Shown one piece after another: positions 45,151-52,161 of a stretch of DNA of 64,000 nt. The notes under the pieces are model-generated. The model was not told the DNA's origin. It was given only the letters and a program-made list of their open reading frames with translations, and made no database searches. The first letter of the stretch is position 1. Each line of letters starts with the position of its first letter. The stretch is from Gillisia sp. Hel1_33_143 (GTDB lineage Bacteria > Bacteroidota > Bacteroidia > Flavobacteriales > Flavobacteriaceae), in assembly GCF_900104765.1 (NCBI RefSeq), contig NZ_LT629737.1, forward strand, positions 1,860,001 through 1,924,000, given 5' to 3'. A program made the translations under genes and the position numbers.

Positions 45151-46551
45151 ATGTCTAAAAATACCTCTGTACATTTTGAAATATCAGAGCGCAAAGTGCT
45201 GCTCAGAATTATCGATATTTTAGCGGTGCTTCTTACACTTAGCATTGTAGGCGTCATTTTTAATTTTGATTATTTTCAGGTCACTTCCTATAACTGGATC
45301 TGGACTTTTATGCTTGTCTTATATATAACTGTTTTTGGTAGTGTGTTTGAGCTGTATGACCTTCAGAAAGCGAGCAAATTTGAGAAAGTAGGGCAAAATA
45401 TTATTTTCACAGCTTCTGTTACGGTTTTATTCTTTATTCTTACGCCATTCTATACGCCAAGTCTACCAGAAAATAGATTGCAGATCCTGTTCTTTTTTCT
45501 GGCTATTGTAGGTGCGCTTTTACTTTGGAGATTCGCATACATTACTATTATTTCTGCACCTAGGTTTTATAAAAAGGTCTTGTTAATAGGTAATGCTTCA
45601 GAATTAGGTTTAATGGTAAAGGCGCTGCAAAAATCTGACCCTAATTACGCTATCGTTGGCTATATAAATACGTCTAAAGATGAAGTTATTTCTTTAGGAA
45701 ACAAACTTATAGAATTTGTACCCAGACATCTATCTAGTACAATTAGGGAGGAAGGAATTACAGAGATTGTGGTGGCAAGTACCAATAATAATACAAAGGA
45801 TGGAGTAGACTTAACTTTGCTTAAACAGTTGAATAATTTACTAATTCAAGGATTCTCCATAAAAGATTATATTCAGGTTTACGAAGATCTAACCCACCGC
45901 GTCCCTGTTCAATATATCGGGAAAGATTTTTATAAAGTATTTCTATTTAGCCGAAGTAATCAGAATAAGTTCTATTTGTTTTTTTTAAGGGTTTTTGATC
46001 TTATCTTTTCTCTATTAGGATTGATAGTATGCACAATTTTAATTCCATTTATAGCGGTAGGGAATTTGATAGGAAACCAAGGTTCATTGTTTTATTCTCA
46101 GGAACGGGTAGGGCAAAATGCAAAAAGTTTTAAAATTTTAAAATTTAGAACAATGCCAGAAAATTCTGAAAAGAATGGTCCGCAGTGGACAGAAAAGAAC
46201 GATGCTCGTATTAAAGGTTTTGGGAAGTTACTTAGGCGAACAAGATTAGATGAGTTTCCTCAATTCTTTAATATTTTAAAGGGAGAGATGAGTATAATTG
46301 GTCCAAGACCAGAGCGGCCTATATTCGTTAAAGAATTATCAAAAATGATTCCTCTCTATAAAACAAGACATATTGTTAAACCAGGACTTACGGGATGGGC
46401 GCAGGTAAAGGCTAATTACGGTTCTAGTCATGACGATAGCTTAGAAAAACTTCAGTATGATCTGTATTATATAAAGCATAGAGGTTTGTTCTTAGATCTG
46501 GATATTATGCTTAAAACCTTAAGTGCTGTGATATTTTTTAGAGGTCAGTAG
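45151..46551 (+). CDS. Undecaprenyl-phosphate glycosylphosphotransferase (WbaP/WcaJ-like priming enzyme)
   Basis: Starts glycan synthesis by moving a sugar-1-phosphate onto undecaprenyl phosphate. It has 466 residues: four N-terminal membrane segments (about residues 14-38, 47-66, 80-100, 108-132) and a Rossmann-like middle domain (KKVLLIGNASELGLMVKALQ). A membrane hairpin lies near 275-305, followed by the catalytic domain with LFYSQERVGQNAKSFKILKF near 311-330, RLDEFPQFFNILKGEMSIIG near 371-390 with GPRPERP, and KPGLTGWAQVKANYG near 411-425. It is the last gene of the locus. WcaJ- and WbaP-type enzymes use UDP-glucose or UDP-galactose; this donor is unknown. Confidence 0.95.
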   Translation: MSKNTSVHFEISERKVLLRIIDILAVLLTLSIVGVIFNFDYFQVTSYNWIWTFMLVLYITVFGSVFELYDLQKASKFEKVGQNIIFTASVTVLFFILTPFYTPSLPENRLQILFFFLAIVGALLLWRFAYITIISAPRFYKKVLLIGNASELGLMVKALQKSDPNYAIVGYINTSKDEVISLGNKLIEFVPRHLSSTIREEGITEIVVASTNNNTKDGVDLTLLKQLNNLLIQGFSIKDYIQVYEDLTHRVPVQYIGKDFYKVFLFSRSNQNKFYLFFLRVFDLIFSLLGLIVCTILIPFIAVGNLIGNQGSLFYSQERVGQNAKSFKILKFRTMPENSEKNGPQWTEKNDARIKGFGKLLRRTRLDEFPQFFNILKGEMSIIGPRPERPIFVKELSKMIPLYKTRHIVKPGLTGWAQVKANYGSSHDDSLEKLQYDLYYIKHRGLFLDLDIMLKTLSAVIFFRGQ

Positions 46552-46558
46552 GTTTTAG

Positions 46559-48148
46559 TTATTTCCTACTCTTGGTATGTTTTATAAAAGAGAAAGCAAA
46601 GATTATAATTCCAATTAAAATTGATATTCTGGCAATATAATCTCCAAACCTTACATAAAATGTTTTTTCAGAATTTAAAGTGATTTCGCTCTTTATGCTA
46701 CCTCGTTCTTCATAAGGTAAGCTTTTAGTGATCTCTCCTTTAGGAGTTATAAAAGCAGAAATTCCGGTATTAGCACTTCTAACTACAGATCTTCTGGTTT
46801 CTATAGCACGAAGTCTGGCATAACTTAAATGTTGTTTATGGCCTTGCGTATTGCCCCACCACGCATCATTGGTGATTATGCTTAAAAAATTAGCACCATT
46901 TTTAATATAACCGGTTACATATTCTCCATAAACAGATTCATAACAAATTATAGGCGCGGTCTCCATATCATTATTTAATGCAAATGCCTCTCTGTCTTTT
47001 TGAGTGGTTTTCATTGCGACGGTTCCACCAAGATCTATCATTACATCTCCTAAAATTGGCTTAAGTACACTTTGATATGGAAAATTCTCAACACCAACCA
47101 CTAATTTAGATTTGTGATATAGTTGTGTACTATCTTGCCCATTTATTAAAAATGCCGAATTATAATCGTCATACCAATCATTCTCACCTATTTGATTGCT
47201 TTGCTTTCTTACCATTCTAGGGTCATGAAAACGTTCGTAAAATGAGATACCGCTTAAGAAGTTTGTTTTAGGATATTTTCTTAAGATCTCTCTGGAAAAG
47301 TAATCAGCTTCAGAATTTGAAAATTTAGACAATACTGTACCATCAGCAAAAACAGTTTCTGGAGCTACTATTAATGCTGTGTTGTCTGTAACCTTCTCCT
47401 CGCTTAACTCTAAAAGTAATTGTCCAATTCTAGCATCGTTTGTATTGTATTTCTCTGTATAAGGATTAATATTTGGTTGTAGAATTACAACTTCCATTTT
47501 ATCCTTCGCTTCCGCATAAGTATTAAATAAATAGAGCGAGATTCCTATAGGCAAACCAATGATCAATAAGATCTTTAATGCTCCTCTATAAATAACCTCT
47601 TTCTGCTGAAATTGAACATAGGTTAGTATTAATTTGAATCCTGCCATGTTTGCCAGCCAGATCCATAGGGTGCCTCCAAAAGTACCGGTATATTCGTACC
47701 ACTGAATGATCTTTGGGTATTCTGAAAACCCATTACCGAGATTTAACCACGGCCATGAGAATTCCCATCCTAAATGAAGTTTTTCGAAAGCTATCCAAAT
47801 GCATATTAAAAATGCGGTGGAAGCTCTAAAATTCGTTTTTTTAGCTACAATATGATAAATAAGAAATACCACAGCCATCAAAAGGGAATTTACCGTAATG
47901 GCGAAGATTCCTCCAAATGCAGTAGAATTGTATAGCCAATAAGTGGTAAAGATGTTCCAAATCAAAAAACTAACATAAGAAAGGCCTAAGACCTTTAATT
48001 TTATATAGCTTTTTTGGGAGTTTCTAACTTTATATTCAGCATAAAGTAATGGGATAAAGGCAAAGAAAAGTAAAAATGGAAATCCGTAAGTAGGCCAGGC
48101 TAGAGCCAATAGAACCCCGCTGCTAAGAGTTAATAATAAGTTCTTCAT
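46559..48148 (-). CDS. lnt: Apolipoprotein N-acyltransferase
   Basis: Adds the third acyl chain to lipoproteins at the inner membrane. It has 529 residues from ATG 48148; an upstream TTG at 48157 adds only MLF and is less likely. There are about six N-terminal membrane segments (to about residue 205), a periplasmic nitrilase-type domain, and a C-terminal membrane segment. The catalytic triad is visible in VAPETVF (Glu), KSKLVVGVENFPYQ (Lys) and APIICYESVYGEY (Cys). SNTGISA-like RSANTGISAFITPKG also fits. It converges on the primase gene with only 7 bases between them. Confidence 0.95.
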   Translation of the reverse strand: MKNLLLTLSSGVLLALAWPTYGFPFLLFFAFIPLLYAEYKVRNSQKSYIKLKVLGLSYVSFLIWNIFTTYWLYNSTAFGGIFAITVNSLLMAVVFLIYHIVAKKTNFRASTAFLICIWIAFEKLHLGWEFSWPWLNLGNGFSEYPKIIQWYEYTGTFGGTLWIWLANMAGFKLILTYVQFQQKEVIYRGALKILLIIGLPIGISLYLFNTYAEAKDKMEVVILQPNINPYTEKYNTNDARIGQLLLELSEEKVTDNTALIVAPETVFADGTVLSKFSNSEADYFSREILRKYPKTNFLSGISFYERFHDPRMVRKQSNQIGENDWYDDYNSAFLINGQDSTQLYHKSKLVVGVENFPYQSVLKPILGDVMIDLGGTVAMKTTQKDREAFALNNDMETAPIICYESVYGEYVTGYIKNGANFLSIITNDAWWGNTQGHKQHLSYARLRAIETRRSVVRSANTGISAFITPKGEITKSLPYEERGSIKSEITLNSEKTFYVRFGDYIARISILIGIIIFAFSFIKHTKSRK

Positions 48149-48298
48149 AAAGAGCAATTCTCCTCAAAAATAACAATTTGAAGAGGTATAACGTCAGAAG
48201 AAAGTTAAAAACTTATAAATTTTGACATGCACCTTCATTAAATTGCATAGCTTAATCTATCATTCAATTACTTTAGTATTTTTACTGAAAAATATCTT

Positions 48299-49066
48299 AT
48301 GGCTTTAAAACGACATATTCCTAATATAATTACACTTTTAAATATGCTATGCGGAAGTATAGCGGTGATCTTTGCAGTGCAGGGAAACCTTATAATGGCA
48401 GCTATGTTTGTAGGGTTGGGAATATTTTTTGACTTTTTTGATGGTCTTGCTGCTAGAAGTTTAAATGTAAAAAGCGAATTAGGACTGCAGCTAGACTCTT
48501 TGGCAGATATGATCACCAGCGGATTGGTTCCTGGTATCGTTATGTTTAAATTACTGATAAAAGCGCTTCCCGGAGATTGGAGTACCTATACTGGCAGTTG
48601 GGAAAGTCATTCTGCGGCAAACTGGTTTGAATTCCCATTTCCATTATTAGCACTTTTTGGCTTACTGGTAACGGCTGCTTCAGGGTATAGATTGGCTAAG
48701 TTCAATATAGATGATAGACAGCTAGATTCTTTTATAGGACTACCAACCCCGGCAAATGCATTATTAATTTTAAGTTTACCCTTAATTTTGGCTTTCCAGC
48801 CGCATCCTATTGCAGTAGCTATCATTTTAAATGAATGGTTCTTAATTGGATTAACTTTGGTAAGCTGCTATATGCTCAATGCGGAAATCCCTCTTTTCGC
48901 GCTCAAATTTTCTGATTGGTCTTTTGCGCCAAATAAAGTGAGATATTTATTCTTAATTTATTGTGTGATATTACTGGTCTTACTTCAATTTATAGCTATA
49001 CCCATAATAATAGTAAGTTATGTTCTATTATCATTAATTATAAATAGGAATACTACTGCAATGTAA
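48299..49066 (+). CDS. pssA: CDP-diacylglycerol-serine O-phosphatidyltransferase
   Basis: Makes phosphatidylserine, the precursor of phosphatidylethanolamine, from CDP-diacylglycerol and serine. It is a 255-residue integral membrane enzyme. The CDP-alcohol phosphotransferase signature DGxxARxxxxxxxxGxxxDxxxD is exact in DGLAARSLNVKSELGLQLDS followed by LAD, near residues 46-68. IPNIITLLNMLCGSIAV at the start is typical of PssA type II. It reads toward a bidirectional terminator shared with lptB. Confidence 0.93.
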   Translation: MALKRHIPNIITLLNMLCGSIAVIFAVQGNLIMAAMFVGLGIFFDFFDGLAARSLNVKSELGLQLDSLADMITSGLVPGIVMFKLLIKALPGDWSTYTGSWESHSAANWFEFPFPLLALFGLLVTAASGYRLAKFNIDDRQLDSFIGLPTPANALLILSLPLILAFQPHPIAVAIILNEWFLIGLTLVSCYMLNAEIPLFALKFSDWSFAPNKVRYLFLIYCVILLVLLQFIAIPIIIVSYVLLSLIINRNTTAM

Positions 49067-49087
49067 AAGATGAAAGTCATGTAAATA

Positions 49088-49121
49088 AAAACCCGTCTGA
49101 ATTAAATTCCAGACGGGTTTT
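49088..49121. terminator. Bidirectional intrinsic terminator between pssA and lptB
   Basis: A perfect 12-bp stem (AAAACCCGTCTG at 49088-49099 with its complement at 49110-49121) closes a 10-base AT-rich loop. It is flanked by T/A runs on both strands and lies between two convergent genes. Confidence 0.88.
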
Positions 49122-49139
49122 ATATTTATACCAATTGTT

Positions 49140-49880
49140 CTATTGAAACAATTTCTTCTTTCTGAGTTCAAAATTCTGACCTAAGTACACTTTTCTTACC
49201 ATTTCATCTGCAGCCAATTCTTCTGGCTCCCCATGTTTTAGAATACTTCCTTCAAACATCAAATACGTTCTATCTGTAATGGCCAGAGTTTCTTGAACGT
49301 TATGATCTGTAATTAGAATTCCAATATTCTTGTCTTTTAGCTGAGCAACAATTCTCTGAATATCTTCTACCGCCACAGGATCTACTCCGGCAAAAGGTTC
49401 ATCTAGTAAGATAAAACTAGGATCTGTAGCCAATGCACGGGCAATTTCTGTTCTTCTTCTTTCTCCACCACTTAAAAGATCTCCTCTACTTTTTCTAATA
49501 TGATTAAGTCCAAATTCTTCAATTAGGGATTCCATTTTAAGATGACGTTCTTTCTTGGAGAGCTTAGTAAGTTCCAGAACACTCATAATATTGTCTTCAA
49601 TACTCAGTTTTCTAAAAACGGAAGCTTCCTGTGCTAAATAACCAATACCATACTGTGCTCTCTTGTACATGGGGAACTTGGTTATTTCCTGTTTGTCTAA
49701 GAAGATCTTTCCACCGTTAGGTTTAATTAGGCCCACTATCATATAAAAAGAAGTTGTTTTTCCGGCACCATTAGGTCCAAGCAAACCAACGATCTCTCCT
49801 TGATTTACTTCAACATTAATGCCTTTTACAACAGATCTTCCTTTGTATGATTTTACTAAATTTTGGGCAACTAATTTCAT
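49140..49880 (-). CDS. lptB: LPS export ABC transporter ATPase
   Basis: Cytoplasmic ATPase of the LptBFG complex that extracts LPS from the inner membrane. It has 246 residues: Walker [14 protein letters not shown] near residues 36-48, the LptB-type [14 protein letters not shown] (Q-loop) near 83-96, signature [16 protein letters not shown] near 140-155, Walker [14 protein letters not shown] near 160-172, and [10 protein letters not shown] with the switch His. The gene is last of a minus-strand group with the AhpD-like gene, tatC and kdsD; kdsD is also in LPS synthesis. Confidence 0.95.
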   Translation of the reverse strand: MKLVAQNLVKSYKGRSVVKGINVEVNQGEIVGLLGPNGAGKTTSFYMIVGLIKPNGGKIFLDKQEITKFPMYKRAQYGIGYLAQEASVFRKLSIEDNIMSVLELTKLSKKERHLKMESLIEEFGLNHIRKSRGDLLSGGERRRTEIARALATDPSFILLDEPFAGVDPVAVEDIQRIVAQLKDKNIGILITDHNVQETLAITDRTYLMFEGSILKHGEPEELAADEMVRKVYLGQNFELRKKKLFQ

Positions 49881-49928
49881 ATAAGTATTTGTAAGACTAA
49901 GATAAAGACTTTTTTTAAGTCTGCAGCT

Positions 49929-50285
49929 TTATGATATTTTTTCCTTATTCTCTAGAGCATCCCAGAATTCGTAAGCTCTTCTAAGGTGAGGTATAACAAT
50001 AGTTCCGCCAATAAGCGTTGCTATACTTAGTGCTTCCACAACTTCTTCTTTCTTTAGGCCTTCTTTATAAGACGTCTCTAAATGATACTTTACACAATCA
50101 TCACATCTTAAAACAGTAGATGCTACCAAGCCTAAAAGCTCCTTAGTTTTTACATCTAATGCTCCAGGTGCAAATGCATTGGTATCTAAATTAAAGATCC
50201 TTTTAATAATTTTATTATTATCATTAAGGATCTTATCATTCATACGCTCACGGTATGAATTGAACTCATCAACTTGATCTATCAT
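49929..50285 (-). CDS. Carboxymuconolactone decarboxylase/AhpD-like protein
   Basis: Small all-helical protein of 118 residues with the AhpD-type core KELLGLVASTVLRCDDCVKY near residues 47-66, followed by HLETSYKEGLKKEEVVEALS. The CxxC (Cys60 and Cys63) and downstream His67 match the redox-active AhpD motif. It is probably a thiol peroxidase or reductase partner, but the substrate is unknown. It lies between tatC (4 bases) and lptB (48 bases) in what looks like one operon. Confidence 0.88.
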   Translation of the reverse strand: MIDQVDEFNSYRERMNDKILNDNNKIIKRIFNLDTNAFAPGALDVKTKELLGLVASTVLRCDDCVKYHLETSYKEGLKKEEVVEALSIATLIGGTIVIPHLRRAYEFWDALENKEKIS

Positions 50286-50289
50286 AAAC

Positions 50290-51114
50290 TTAATTACTTA
50301 ATTTTTCTTCTTCTTTTTTATAAACTAATTTTGAAATAAAAATACTTACCTCGTAAAGTATCAATACCGGTATTGCTACAATGATCTGGCTCACAATATC
50401 TGGTGGAGTAATAACTGCAGAAATTATTAAAACAATTATCAACGCATATTTTCTATAAGTTCTTAAGAACTGTGGGGTTAGAACGCCAACTTTGGTTAGA
50501 AAGTATATGATTATTGGCAGCTCAAAAATAAGGCCACTAGCAATAACAGAAGCTCTAACAAGACTAATGTAGCTGCTAAGATCAAATTGATTTAAAACCT
50601 GATCACTTACCTGATATTTACCAAGAAAATTGATAGATAGCGGAGTGATCACATAATATCCAAAAAGTACTCCTATAAAAAATAGGAAAGATGATATTAT
50701 AATAAATCCACGAGCATTTTTTCTTTCGCTTTCTTTTAAAGCAGGAGCTGTAAATTTCCATAGTTCATAAAGAACATAAGGAAAAGCGATAATGAAACCA
50801 GCAGTAATGGCTACCCAAATATGTGCAGAGAACTGTCCTCCCATGGTTCTACTCTGTATCCCGAAATTCATTACAGTGTCACAAAATCCACCGTCTATTC
50901 CCACAGAAGTAGAAATTCTACAGAGGATATCGTATGTCCAGAAATCTGGATGACTTGGGCCAAATAAGATATGATCAAAAATGAAACTCTTTAAAAAGAA
51001 TGCTACGGTAGCAGCAATTATAACTGCAAGGGTAGCACGAATTAAATGCCATCTTAAATCTTCTAAATGATCTAAAAACGACATTTCGTCGTTGTGGTTC
51101 TTTACTTTTGCCAT
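50290..51114 (-). CDS. tatC: Sec-independent protein translocase TatC
   Basis: Membrane receptor for twin-arginine signal peptides. It has 274 residues with six membrane segments. The conserved N-terminus EMSFLDHLEDLRWHLIRA (TatC hallmark SFLxHLxxLR) is present, as are FPYVLYELWKFTAPALKESE and the region leading to ISAVITPPDIVSQIIVAIPV. The start ATG overlaps the kdsD stop by one base (TAATG), so the two are probably translationally coupled. tatA/B are not seen nearby. Confidence 0.95.
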   Translation of the reverse strand: MAKVKNHNDEMSFLDHLEDLRWHLIRATLAVIIAATVAFFLKSFIFDHILFGPSHPDFWTYDILCRISTSVGIDGGFCDTVMNFGIQSRTMGGQFSAHIWVAITAGFIIAFPYVLYELWKFTAPALKESERKNARGFIIISSFLFFIGVLFGYYVITPLSINFLGKYQVSDQVLNQFDLSSYISLVRASVIASGLIFELPIIIYFLTKVGVLTPQFLRTYRKYALIIVLIISAVITPPDIVSQIIVAIPVLILYEVSIFISKLVYKKEEEKLSN

Positions 51115-52079
51115 TATATAATACCTTCTCTAATAAGATTATGAATATGAACTACTCCAGCATAATTACCATTTTCTTCGGCAATAAGCTGCGATATTTT
51201 ATTTTCTTCTAATACATCTAAGGCATCAATAGCCATAGCATCATTATTTATAGTTTTAGGCTTACTGCTCATAATATCTGCAGCAGTTAGATGCAAAAAA
51301 GAGTCGTTATTTCTTAACATTCTTCTTATATCACCATCGGTTATAATTCCAATCACCTTGTTATTGTCTATTACAGCAGTAACACCTAACATTTTTTCAG
51401 ATATTTCTACAATCACATCTTTAACATTGGTAGTTGCTAATACCATTGGTTTAAGATTTTGTGATGTTATATCACTAACCCGTAAATATAGCTTTTTACC
51501 CAAAGCTCCACCAGGATGATATTTTGCAAAATCTTTGCTTGAAAATCCTCTTAGATTTAGCAGGCAAACGGCAAGGGCATCACCTAAAACAAGTTGTGCG
51601 GTAGTACTTGTAGTAGGAGCAAGGTTATTAGGACAAGCTTCCTTTTCTACATACGCATTTAATACAAAATCAGATTGCAATCCTAGAAATGAATCTGGAT
51701 TTCCGGTAATTCCAATAAGCTTATTATGAAAATTCTTTATGAGAGGAACCAAAACTTTAATTTCTGGAGTATTTCCACTTTTTGAAATACAGATCACCGT
51801 ATCATCTGGTAAAATTGTGCCCAGATCTCCATGAATAGCATCTGCAGCATGCATAAATATGGACGGAGTACCTGTGGAATTAAGAGTAGCAACAATTTTG
51901 GTAGCAATAAGGGCGCTTTTTCCAATTCCTGTAATAATTACCCTACCTTTTGAGTTATATATGTATTGAACTGCGTCTGCAAAGTCTGAGGTTAAAAGAT
52001 CACCTAGATTTGCTATAGCTTTCGCTTCAATGGATATAGTTTCTTTGGCTACTGAAAGAATTTTATCTTCAACTTTCAA
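51114..52079 (-). CDS. kdsD: D-arabinose 5-phosphate isomerase (KpsF/GutQ family)
   Basis: Converts ribulose 5-phosphate to arabinose 5-phosphate, the first step to Kdo of LPS. The SIS domain (about residues 30-170) has GRVIITGIGKSALIATKIVA and ADAIHGDLGTILPDDTVICI with KSGNTPE; two CBS domains follow from about 200 to the end. I place the start at TTG 52079 (LKVEDKILSVAKET), giving 321 residues, close to E. coli KdsD (328). The open frame continues upstream to 52226, but the extra residues are unlike the family and would overlap recQ. Confidence 0.9.
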   Translation of the reverse strand: MKVEDKILSVAKETISIEAKAIANLGDLLTSDFADAVQYIYNSKGRVIITGIGKSALIATKIVATLNSTGTPSIFMHAADAIHGDLGTILPDDTVICISKSGNTPEIKVLVPLIKNFHNKLIGITGNPDSFLGLQSDFVLNAYVEKEACPNNLAPTTSTTAQLVLGDALAVCLLNLRGFSSKDFAKYHPGGALGKKLYLRVSDITSQNLKPMVLATTNVKDVIVEISEKMLGVTAVIDNNKVIGIITDGDIRRMLRNNDSFLHLTAADIMSSKPKTINNDAMAIDALDVLEENKISQLIAEENGNYAGVVHIHNLIREGII

Positions 52080-52095
52080 ATTTGTAAAATTTTGA

Positions 52096-52125
52096 TTGGC
52101 GATACTAAAGAAATACGTATCTTTA
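52096..52125 (+). promoter_or_regulatory. Probable recQ promoter
   Basis: TTG at 52096-52098 and TATCTTTA at 52118-52125 (one mismatch to TAnnTTTG) are 19 bases apart, about 37 bases before the recQ start. The region lies just upstream of the TTG start chosen for the divergent kdsD. Confidence 0.35.
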
Positions 52126-52161
52126 TTTGTGCAAATGTATGTAAAATTGTAACACAATTGA

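Larger units (their letters stand above)
1595..46551 (+). other. Surface polysaccharide (capsule/EPS/O-antigen type) biosynthesis locus
   Basis: Runs from the export lipoprotein to the priming glycosylphosphotransferase. Nearly all genes are on the plus strand with short gaps or overlaps; the exceptions are the antisense blocks 4862-7181 and 38522-39322. It holds export machinery, nucleotide-sugar genes (gmd, fcl, wecB, neuABC, wecE/wecD-like), about 22 glycosyltransferases, three methyltransferases, an acylation pair, a polymerase and a primase. To the eye the glycosyltransferase section is more AT-rich than the flanking core genes, as is common for exchangeable polysaccharide loci. The boundaries are inferred from gene content. 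Confidence 0.85.

Noticed and set aside
46547-46570. AGTAGG/CCTACT hairpin spanning the stops of the primase and lnt genes
   Set aside because: Only a 6-bp stem with a 12-base loop and no clean T-run; too weak to call a terminator.
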